Assembly (NCBI GenBank): GCA_030628245.1
Contig: DAOVRI010000101.1
Coordinates: forward strand, 1-6,478
Reading direction: 5' to 3'
DNA length: 6,478 bases
Source: Dehalococcoidales bacterium
GTDB taxonomy: Bacteria; Chloroflexota; Dehalococcoidia; Dehalococcoidales; RBG-16-60-22
The notes under the pieces: generated by a model
The model's input: the letters and a program-made list of their open reading frames with translations, nothing else
Told to the model about the DNA's origin: nothing
Databases searched by the model: none
Program-made: the position numbers and the translations under genes
Part shown: in pieces, positions 1 through 5,877 of the stretch
How the letters are laid out: the number at the start of each line of letters is the position of its first letter
How positions within the stretch are numbered: the first letter of the stretch is position 1

Positions 1-2363
1 CCCCACAGGGCCAGTTGCTCGGTAATGACGGTATCCTGCTGAATCCGGTTCTCAATCTGGCTGGGGCCATACACGAGGCGGTCCTTGGGGAAATAATAGG
101 CCAGCAGCTTACCATAGTTATCGCCGTCGCAGTGGGCCGCCAGCCAGCCGATGGTGTTATTCTTATTAACCGGCGTGAAGGGAATCATGAGCAGGAATTC
201 TTCCTGCTCCTCCCCGGGCAGGCGCATGATGACGTAGTACGGCTCCATGACCTGTTCCTGCCCGGCATAGACCTCCCTGGGCACCGTCCAGAGGTCCTCC
301 TTGTTGTAAAACACACGGGCATCACGCATATGATAGCTCCGGTACATGACCGATTGTATACTGAACATGTCCTCGGGATAACGCAGGTGGACGCGGAAAG
401 ACTCCGGCATCTGCTCGGCGGGAACGAAGAGGTCGGGGAAAATGGCCTGGTAGGTGCGTATCAGGGCATCATCAGGCTCGGTGACATAGAAGGTAACATC
501 CCCGTTGTAGGCATCGATAACGGCTTTAACGCTGTTACGGACATAGTTCAGTCCGCCGCCAATCGGCTCGGAATAAGGATAGCGGTCGGTGGTGGTATAG
601 GCATCCTGTATCCAGAACAACCTGCCGTCGATAATCACCATATAGGGGTCGTTATCCAGCTGTAAAAACGGTGCCAGGTGGTTTACCCGCTCCCTGATGT
701 TGCGATAGTACAGGACATGGCTCTCCGGGTTCAACTCGCCGCTGATAAGGACATTCAGGTCGCCGAACTGCCAGGCGTAAACCAGCCGGCGGAAGAAACC
801 GTCCAGGCTGACACCGCCCTCACCCTCGTAACGTCCGTAGACATTCTCGTCGCCGCTGGGATAGTCGAACTCCTCGGTATCCGTTTTCACGATGACATAG
901 TCGCTCGTCTTTTCCCCGAAGTATATCTCGGGTCGCTCTATCTCAAAAGCGCCGACGGGCGGTATGTCCTGCAACAGCAGGTTGGGCAGTCCCTGGGTAG
1001 TTATCTCATTGACCGGACTGAGCACGACGCCGTAGCCGTGGGTAAACTGGAGCTTGCGGTTGACCCAGGTCTGCGCCTCACCGGCCAGCTTCTCGGCGGA
1101 TAGCTCCCGGGCGGACAGCATGACCTGACGGTATTCACCATCGATGACATAGCGGTCGACATCGACATCGTAGAAATCGTAGTAGAGTCGGATAGACTGT
1201 ATCTGGTTATAGGTATCCCTCAACGGGCGGTGGTCCCAGAGCCTGATGTTATTAATCGTCACCTCGTTCCGGGCGATATCCCGGGCAGACGGTGACGGCT
1301 CGGCGGGAAAGGGCTGCTCTTCGATACGGTCCAGACCGTAAGCCTCACGGGTAAAGTTAATATTATATTCGATGTAAGGACGCTCCCGGACCAGCTCATT
1401 AGGCTGCACCTGAAAGCGCTGTATCAGGGCGGGATAGATAGCCCCGACGATGATAGCCGCCACGACCCACCCGGCAATGCCGTAGAGAGGCCAGCGAGGC
1501 TTGCGCTTGATTACGGAGGCCAGAATAACCCCCATGACAACGACGACCACGACCAGGAGAATCCACTGGGCCGGTAACTTGGCATATACGTCGGCATAGC
1601 TGGCTCCGAAGACCACGCCACGCTCTGAATAGACCATCTCCCAGATACCGAGCCAGTAACCCCAGGCAAAAAGTCCCAGAATAGCCATCACCAGTCCGCC
1701 GATGTGACCCAGCACCGGACGGGTAAAATCGAACTTGAGCCGCTGTGCTCCATAGGTCAGAAGATAGGTGGCTGCCGTGGCTAAAAGAATGACAATCAAC
1801 GCCCCGAGGAACCACCCCCTCAGAAAGTGCAGGTAAGGCAGGGAGAAGACATAGAATCCGATTTCATTATGAAAAACGGGGTCGGTGATGCCGAAGGGCT
1901 GCCAGTTGAAGAACCGTAAAATCATCTGCCAGTTCCCCTGAGCCACCATGCCGAATATCAGACTGAGAACGGCCGTACCCAGAATAACGTTCCACCTGAC
2001 GACACGCTGGAGTCGACTTACAACAGCCCAGGGCCAGAAATGGGCCTCTTTCTGGGGGGCCAGTCGGGTAGCCAGTATCAGGTTCCCCATGAGCAGGAGA
2101 CAGAAGACGATAGCGGCTACGAAGAAGACCAGCAGCCTTGTCTTGAGGATAGTGGTATAGACACTGCCGTAACCCAGGCTGCTGTACCAGAGCCACTCCG
2201 TATAGAAACCCTTGGCTACACTGGCGAGGATAAACAGCACTATCAAACCGGCCACCGCCATGATTACCCTGCCGACTATCTTACTCCGGCGCGACGGGGG
2301 CTCTGACCCCTTTTCCTTATCCTCCGGGAACCAGCGCTGCCAGTCTCTGCTAAACGAATCCAA
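1..2363 (-). CDS. UPF0182 family large membrane protein (C-terminus beyond left edge)
   Basis: The minus strand is open without a stop for 787 codons from a TTG start and runs off the left edge. The family (UPF0182/COG1615) is usually about 900-1000 residues, so perhaps 100-200 C-terminal residues are missing. Its biochemical function is unknown. The N-terminal third holds about seven hydrophobic segments (roughly residues 29-50, 74-98, 122-145, 181-203, 220-243, 266-286 and 291-312), followed by a long soluble domain that is probably extracytoplasmic. Family hallmarks I can read are DPVFHNEIGFYVF (161-173), PNELVRERPYI (321-331), AYGLD (about 341), WIQDAYTTTDRYPYS (near 585), NYVRNSVKAVIDAYNGDVTF just after it, and GPSQIENRI near the left edge. 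The TTG at 2363 is preferred over an in-frame GTG at 2372 because the GTG lies inside the Shine-Dalgarno sequence. The gene is transcribed divergently from the cupin gene and has its own promoter. No frameshift or internal stop was seen. Confidence 0.93.
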   Translation of the reverse strand, partial: MDSFSRDWQRWFPEDKEKGSEPPSRRSKIVGRVIMAVAGLIVLFILASVAKGFYTEWLWYSSLGYGSVYTTILKTRLLVFFVAAIVFCLLLMGNLILATRLAPQKEAHFWPWAVVSRLQRVVRWNVILGTAVLSLIFGMVAQGNWQMILRFFNWQPFGITDPVFHNEIGFYVFSLPYLHFLRGWFLGALIVILLATAATYLLTYGAQRLKFDFTRPVLGHIGGLVMAILGLFAWGYWLGIWEMVYSERGVVFGASYADVYAKLPAQWILLVVVVVVMGVILASVIKRKPRWPLYGIAGWVVAAIIVGAIYPALIQRFQVQPNELVRERPYIEYNINFTREAYGLDRIEEQPFPAEPSPSARDIARNEVTINNIRLWDHRPLRDTYNQIQSIRLYYDFYDVDVDRYVIDGEYRQVMLSARELSAEKLAGEAQTWVNRKLQFTHGYGVVLSPVNEITTQGLPNLLLQDIPPVGAFEIERPEIYFGEKTSDYVIVKTDTEEFDYPSGDENVYGRYEGEGGVSLDGFFRRLVYAWQFGDLNVLISGELNPESHVLYYRNIRERVNHLAPFLQLDNDPYMVIIDGRLFWIQDAYTTTDRYPYSEPIGGGLNYVRNSVKAVIDAYNGDVTFYVTEPDDALIRTYQAIFPDLFVPAEQMPESFRVHLRYPEDMFSIQSVMYRSYHMRDARVFYNKEDLWTVPREVYAGQEQVMEPYYVIMRLPGEEQEEFLLMIPFTPVNKNNTIGWLAAHCDGDNYGKLLAYYFPKDRLVYGPSQIENRIQQDTVITEQLALW

Positions 2364-2367
2364 TCCA

Positions 2368-2377
2368 ATCACCCCCT
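2368..2377 (-). promoter_or_regulatory. Shine-Dalgarno site that decides a TTG start
   Basis: On the minus strand this reads AGGGGGTGAT, matching the ideal AGGAGGTGAT at nine of ten positions. Measured from the AGGGGG core, the TTG at 2363 follows after 8 nt, which is ideal spacing. The alternative GTG at 2370-2372 overlaps the site itself and is therefore an unlikely start. Confidence 0.75.
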
Positions 2378-2401
2378 GCTTTTCTGACAGTAGTTATTAA
2401 C

Positions 2402-2430
2402 AGGATAACAGACACATACACATCGGTCAA
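2402..2430 (-). promoter_or_regulatory. Predicted sigma-70 promoter of the UPF0182 gene
   Basis: On the minus strand, TTGACC (2430-2425) is followed by a 17-nt spacer and TATCCT (2407-2402). This matches the -35 consensus at five of six positions and the -10 consensus at four of six. The predicted transcript would start near 2395, giving a leader of about 30 nt before the TTG start. Prediction only. Confidence 0.55.
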
Positions 2431-2485
2431 TTTCTTGAGCATTGGTCGGTATTAACTCAAGCCTTTCTACTTTTTTTCACACCCC

Positions 2486-2586
2486 GGCTTGACCTCACCC
2501 CCTTATACTCCCCTCTTCAGCCAAGCAGGGCTCAGGTTTTTATTAATGTATCAGGCTGGAGAGGGGCCAGGGGTGAGGTAAAAGCC
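2486..2586. repeat. Imperfect palindromic repeat, MITE/REP-like
   Basis: The left arm (2486-2522) contains GGCTTGACCTCACCCC and then CCCCTCTTCAGCC. The right arm (2554-2586) contains GGCTGGAGAGGGG and then GGGGTGAGGTAAAAGCC. The reverse complement of the right arm realigns with the left arm apart from a small insertion (TTATACT region) and a few mismatches. The arms are separated by about 31 bp of AT-richer sequence that includes TTTTTATTAATGTAT. It lies upstream of both divergent promoters, so it cannot terminate either gene. Arms rich in CCTCACCCC and CCCCTCTCC resemble short dispersed intergenic repeats known in several bacterial phyla, including Chloroflexota. No coding capacity is seen. 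Confidence 0.6.
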
Positions 2587-2614
2587 AATATGCCGATGAC
2601 AGTGGAATTGTTTC

Positions 2615-2643
2615 TTGACAAGGCTATAATTGTCATTGATAAT
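2615..2643 (+). promoter_or_regulatory. Predicted sigma-70 promoter of the cupin gene
   Basis: A perfect -35 box, TTGACA (2615-2620), is followed by a 17-nt spacer and GATAAT (2638-2643), five of six to the -10 consensus. The predicted start of transcription is near 2650, leaving a leader of about 30 nt. A perfect TATAAT at 2625-2630 falls only 4 nt after the -35 box and has no good -35 of its own, so it is less likely to be the -10. Confidence 0.6.
2616..2635. promoter_or_regulatory. Candidate operator dyad in the cupin promoter
   Basis: TGACAA (2616-2621) and TTGTCA (2630-2635) form a perfect inverted repeat with 6-bp arms and an 8-bp centre. It covers most of the -35 box and most of the spacer, where a bound dimeric repressor would block RNA polymerase. 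No regulator gene is in the window, and a dyad this short can arise by chance. Confidence 0.35.
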
Positions 2644-2679
2644 TGGCAGGTAATTATCTTTTCACTATAAGGAGAAATT

Positions 2680-3039
2680 ATGAAAATACAGAACTACCGC
2701 CAGGTGGCGGGTATAGAGGTGTCGCCGGGGGCAGTCAGGCGCGTGGTCGCCGGCCCCGCCGAGGGCGCCCCCACCTTCGTGATGCGTGTCTTCGAGATAG
2801 AGCCGGGCAGCGCTACCCCCCACCACTCCCACCCGTGGGAGCACGAAATTTTCGTGGTCTCCGGGCGGGGCACTCTCGTAAGCGGTGACACTAAAAATCC
2901 TCTGAACGAGGGCGACGCCGTCATGGTCTTGCCCGACGAGCCGCACAGCATCGCCAATACGAGCGACGGGCTGCTCACCGTGATATGCGTCGTGCCGCTG
3001 GTGGACGGGAAAATGCCGGGGACGCCGAGAAAATATTAA
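2680..3039 (+). CDS. Small single-domain cupin protein
   Basis: A 119-residue cytosolic protein with no signal peptide or membrane segment, the usual size for a one-barrel cupin (Cupin_2 type). Cupin motif 1 spans about residues 43-64, with G43, H49, H51, E56 and the FVVSGRG strand. Motif 2 spans about 78-93, with G78, P85, H89 and N93. H49, H51, E56 and H89 are the expected four metal ligands, so it should bind a divalent metal. The family includes isomerases, dioxygenases, decarboxylases and binding proteins, and the fold alone does not name the reaction. The start is supported by AAGGAG at 2669-2674, five bases upstream of the ATG. It is the first gene on the plus strand after the divergent region and has its own promoter. 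It sits 128 bp before the flavoprotein gene, so a shared pathway is possible but unproven. The codons are very GC-rich in its first half. Confidence 0.9.
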   Translation: MKIQNYRQVAGIEVSPGAVRRVVAGPAEGAPTFVMRVFEIEPGSATPHHSHPWEHEIFVVSGRGTLVSGDTKNPLNEGDAVMVLPDEPHSIANTSDGLLTVICVVPLVDGKMPGTPRKY

Positions 3040-3045
3040 CCAAAT

Positions 3046-3074
3046 TTGAAATCTCCACCCGTCCGTGCTAGAAT
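3046..3074 (+). promoter_or_regulatory. Predicted sigma-70 promoter of the flavoprotein operon
   Basis: TTGAAA (3046-3051) is followed by a 17-nt spacer and TAGAAT (3069-3074); each box is five of six to consensus. It starts seven bases after the cupin stop codon. It predicts transcription from about 3081 with a leader of roughly 85 nt. No convincing terminator separates the cupin gene from this promoter, so read-through from upstream is also possible. Confidence 0.5.
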
Positions 3075-3167
3075 CCTGCCTGGTAAATATACTTCCTTAT
3101 ACCCCCACGTTACATGGCACTGCTATTCCATTTGAAGGTGCCTGAATCCCAATAAAAGGAGGGGATG

Positions 3168-4655
3168 ATGGTCACATCTGATAAAACAACCATTAAAGAT
3201 AAAAGCATTTTCGCCAAGGAATTACGGAATGCCATCGGTAAGGACAAGGTCAAGGACGATGATATCGTCCTGGTGACGTACTCTTCCGATATCAGCCCGG
3301 TGCCCGGCCGGAAACCCGGCTTCGTCGTCCTGCCCGAGTGCAAAGAGGATGTTATCGCCACCCTGAAGCTCGCCAACAAGTACGACATCCCGGTGACGGT
3401 CATGGCCGGCGGCGTCAGCGCGGCCGGCTACAGCATACCCACGGAGGGCGGGATTGTCCTGGATATGCACCGCATGGACAAATTAATCGAGATTAATACC
3501 GACTCCGGTTATGCGGTGGTCGAGCCGGGCCTCAGCTTCGACAAGTTCACCGCGGCGCTTCGTGAGAAGGGCTTCCGGTGCGCTATCCCCACCGCCCCTA
3601 GCTCCTCCTCGCCGCTGGGTAATGCCCTGGGAAGGCCCTCCAACAGCCTCTGCAATCGGAACCTCGACGCCATCGTCGACCTTGAGGTCGTCCTGCCGGA
3701 CGGCACCGAGTTCTGCACCGGCTCATCGCACTTTCCCAACGCCGGCAGCAGCCTGAGGTACGGCCCCTTCGCCGACCTCGCCGGACTGTACACCTGCGGC
3801 TACGGCACCATGGGCATCATTACCAGAGCCGCGCTACGGATTTACCCCATCAACGAGGCCAACCGCGTCAACATCGCCGCCTTCGACACCTTCTCGGACG
3901 CCACCGACTTCGTGAAAGACATCGTCAATAACAACATCCCCGAGCACTGCATCATCTGGAACTGGCAGCTCTACGAGACCTTTGCCGTGGACACGTCCAA
4001 GCCCGGCGCCGTCATTCCCGACATGCTGAAAGCCGACCCCCGGAAAGCGCCGGAAGACATCCCCTACTGCATCGTCACCACCTTCCTTTCGGGCTACGAG
4101 GAGATGATGGTGGCCTCCGAGAAAGTCTGCGACAGAGTGGCTAAAAAATATAACGGCAAGACACTCACCAAGAAAGAAATCCAGGAGTTGATTCCCATAC
4201 CCATGGCCGGCTGGACGGAACTTTACGCCAACTATCACCAGATTGAGCCGACCTTCTTCGGACTCGGCAAGTACATGGTCTGGATTATGTTCGCCGAGCC
4301 CAAGGATGTTAAGGAAATGGAGAAGTACGCCGTGCGTGAACTGTCCAAGCTGGGCGTAGCGCCGGTCTGCTACTACTCGCAGCCTTTCGACTTCGGACGC
4401 TCCATATTCTTCCGCATCTCCGCCTTCCCCGACCCGAAGAACCAGGAATTGATAGACAAGGTCGGCGCCAAGTTCAACGAGATGTTCAACGTGGCCATGG
4501 AGCGTTACGGGGCCATCCCGATGCGCCACAAGGTCTATTTACCCTGTATCGACCAGACCGGTGGATTCTACGACGTGCTCAAGAAAATTAAAAAGGCGCT
4601 CGACCCCAATAACATCCTGAACCGGGACATGGGCATATTCCCGAAGGACGAATAA
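3168..4655 (+). CDS. FAD-linked oxidoreductase, VAO/GlcD superfamily
   Basis: A 495-residue soluble flavoprotein predicted to oxidise an organic substrate with FAD and pass electrons to the iron-sulfur protein encoded next. The N-terminal FAD-binding domain (FAD_binding_4/PCMH type, about 38-228) shows VVLPECKEDV, the nucleotide loop AGGVSAAGY (80-88), AVVEPGLSFDKF, PLGNALGRPSNS (149-160) and GYGTMGIITRAALRIYP (211-227). The C-terminal oxidase domain ends in ALDPNNILNRDMGIFP. The GNALGR segment and the GIFP ending look more like vanillyl-alcohol oxidase/4-cresol dehydrogenase than glycolate oxidase GlcD, but this is a judgement by eye. I cannot identify a covalent FAD attachment residue or the substrate. 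ATG 3168 is preferred over the adjacent in-frame ATG 3165 because AGGAGG at 3157-3162 is then 5 bases away rather than 2. Its stop overlaps the next start. Confidence 0.92.
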   Translation: MVTSDKTTIKDKSIFAKELRNAIGKDKVKDDDIVLVTYSSDISPVPGRKPGFVVLPECKEDVIATLKLANKYDIPVTVMAGGVSAAGYSIPTEGGIVLDMHRMDKLIEINTDSGYAVVEPGLSFDKFTAALREKGFRCAIPTAPSSSSPLGNALGRPSNSLCNRNLDAIVDLEVVLPDGTEFCTGSSHFPNAGSSLRYGPFADLAGLYTCGYGTMGIITRAALRIYPINEANRVNIAAFDTFSDATDFVKDIVNNNIPEHCIIWNWQLYETFAVDTSKPGAVIPDMLKADPRKAPEDIPYCIVTTFLSGYEEMMVASEKVCDRVAKKYNGKTLTKKEIQELIPIPMAGWTELYANYHQIEPTFFGLGKYMVWIMFAEPKDVKEMEKYAVRELSKLGVAPVCYYSQPFDFGRSIFFRISAFPDPKNQELIDKVGAKFNEMFNVAMERYGAIPMRHKVYLPCIDQTGGFYDVLKKIKKALDPNNILNRDMGIFPKDE

Positions 4656-4657
4656 TG
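4642..4657 (+). promoter_or_regulatory. Translational coupling junction TAATG
   Basis: The flavoprotein stop TAA (4653-4655) shares its last base with the ATG (4655-4657) of the iron-sulfur gene. A GAAGGA Shine-Dalgarno site at 4642-4647 lies inside the upstream gene, 7 bases from the ATG. The arrangement favours coupled translation and roughly equal amounts of the two proteins, as expected for subunits of one complex. Confidence 0.85.
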
Positions 4658-5812
4658 CAAACAAATATTACCTTGGAAGACGTCAAGGGAGCCGCCTCAC
4701 TCTGTATCAAATGCGGCAACTGCACCTATGGCGCCTGGCCGCTGAACCACCCCCTCTGCCCCCTTTATTACCGCGACCGCTGCTATACCTACAGCGCCGG
4801 CGGCCTGCTCTATCTGGTGCTGGCCCTGCTGAACAATAAAATAGACTTTAATCAGTCCGTGGCCGACCTGGCCTTCACCTGCGCCGGCTGCCTGGCCTGT
4901 AACAACAACTGCGGCATCATCCGCTCACAGAGTCCCAATGTCGACCCGTGGGATATTATCCGACTCTTGAGATACGAGTGCGTGAAGAGAGGCTTCGTCC
5001 CGGCGGGAAGAGCCCGGAAGATACACGACGAAATTGAGAAAAAAGGGCACTTCGGAGAGCCGAGCAACCTCAAGCTTTCCACCAGGATACACCACGATAA
5101 GGCCAGTAACGTCATCTTTGCCGAATGCTCTCACACGCAGACCCAGAGCGAAATCGCGGATACCGTCACCAGACTGCTGGAGAAAATCGGCAGCCCGGTA
5201 ACTCAGTTTGCGGAAAAGGGTTGCTGCGGTTCGACGCTCTATGACCTCGGCTTCTGGGACAGGCTGGAATCGCTCATCGAGGACAATTGGGCGAAGATGA
5301 AGGCCTTAAAAAATAAGACCTTTGTTTTTATAAATCCTCACTGCCAGGAATTCGTGGTCAGGAGATACCCGGAGACCGTACCCGAAAGCCAGGGACTCAA
5401 GACCCAGCACATCAGTCAGCTTCTGGCTAAAGCGCTTAAAACCGGCAAACTGAAGAGTAAAAAAACAGCCAGGATAAAGGTCAGCTACCACGACCCCTGC
5501 TACCTGGGGAGAGGACTCGGAATATACGATGCCCCCAGGGAAGTCCTGTCCGCGCTTAACGGCGTGGAGCTGGTGGAGATGGAGAGAAACCGGGAGAACT
5601 CCTTCTGCTGCGGCGCCAGGGCGGTGGGCAACTACTTCCACGAAATGTCCGAATGGACGGCCCGGGAAAGACTCAAGGACTTCGAGGCTACGGGGGCCGA
5701 CCTTTTAATAACCGCCTGCGGCTACTGCAAGGAGAATTTTCAAAAAGTATTGCCAGAGAAAGATAAAAGCCGCATCAAAGATTTAAGCGAACTCGTTGAC
5801 GAGCGGACGTAA
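4655..5812 (+). CDS. GlcF/HdrD-type (Fe-S)-binding protein with two CCG domains
   Basis: A 385-residue cytosolic electron-transfer subunit. The N-terminal ferredoxin-like region carries two cysteine groups: C17-X2-C20-X2-C23 with C35 followed by proline, and a canonical CAGCLACNNNC (C76, C79, C82, C86). These should bind two [4Fe-4S] clusters. Two cysteine-rich CCG domains (DUF224/Pfam CCG type) follow. The first has C158, C190-C191-G and C230. The second has C282, C190-like pair C318-C319-G, and C355-x-x-C358. The second is complete; the first has asparagine (N227) where the first cysteine of CxxC normally stands. This architecture is shared by GlcF, GlpC, LutA and HdrD, which take electrons from a flavoprotein or give them to quinone or disulfide. 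No transmembrane helix is evident; residues 49-62 are hydrophobic but short. Translation is coupled to the FAD subunit. The electron acceptor cannot be read from the window. Confidence 0.92.
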   Translation: MQTNITLEDVKGAASLCIKCGNCTYGAWPLNHPLCPLYYRDRCYTYSAGGLLYLVLALLNNKIDFNQSVADLAFTCAGCLACNNNCGIIRSQSPNVDPWDIIRLLRYECVKRGFVPAGRARKIHDEIEKKGHFGEPSNLKLSTRIHHDKASNVIFAECSHTQTQSEIADTVTRLLEKIGSPVTQFAEKGCCGSTLYDLGFWDRLESLIEDNWAKMKALKNKTFVFINPHCQEFVVRRYPETVPESQGLKTQHISQLLAKALKTGKLKSKKTARIKVSYHDPCYLGRGLGIYDAPREVLSALNGVELVEMERNRENSFCCGARAVGNYFHEMSEWTARERLKDFEATGADLLITACGYCKENFQKVLPEKDKSRIKDLSELVDERT

Positions 5813-5863
5813 CATAGCTCGAAACATCACCAACCGCATTCCCCAGCCTGAGACTGAATTAAA

Positions 5864-5869
5864 AGGAGG
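5864..5869 (+). promoter_or_regulatory. Strong Shine-Dalgarno site
   Basis: AGGAGG lies 8 bases before ATG 5878 in the 65-bp gap after the iron-sulfur gene. No terminator hairpin and no credible -35/-10 pair were found in this gap, so the following gene is probably read from the upstream operon. Confidence 0.7.
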
Positions 5870-5877
5870 AACATTAC

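Noticed and set aside
15..1103. Two long plus-strand open frames (15-665 and 678-1103)
   Set aside because: They lie opposite the UPF0182 gene, whose minus-strand frame is continuous and carries clear family motifs. The plus-strand translations have no recognisable domain and no Shine-Dalgarno site, and are products of codon bias.
1399..2196. Two minus-strand frames (1399-1815 and 1867-2196) in another phase of the UPF0182 gene
   Set aside because: The real frame on the same strand gives membrane helices and conserved UPF0182 motifs over the same bases. These shadows give low-complexity Arg/Gly/Ser-rich translations.
2625..2630. Perfect TATAAT as the -10 of the cupin promoter
   Set aside because: It is only 4 nt from the TTGACA box, and the sequence 17 nt upstream of it (GTGGAA) is a poor -35. 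GATAAT at 2638-2643 has the correct spacing.
3116..3142. GGCAC...GTGCC dyad upstream of the flavoprotein gene as a terminator or riboswitch
   Set aside because: The arms are only 5 bp with a 17-nt loop and no T-run follows. It is too weak to call.
3834..4529. 231-codon minus-strand open frame inside the flavoprotein gene
   Set aside because: It is antisense to a well-supported gene, is rich in Val, Gly, His and Asp as expected from reversed GC-rich codons, and has no known motif.
5796..5824. TTGACG at 5796 as a promoter for the TIGR04076-like gene
   Set aside because: There is no acceptable -10 hexamer 16-18 nt downstream (TCGAAA at 17 nt). Read-through from the upstream operon is simpler.
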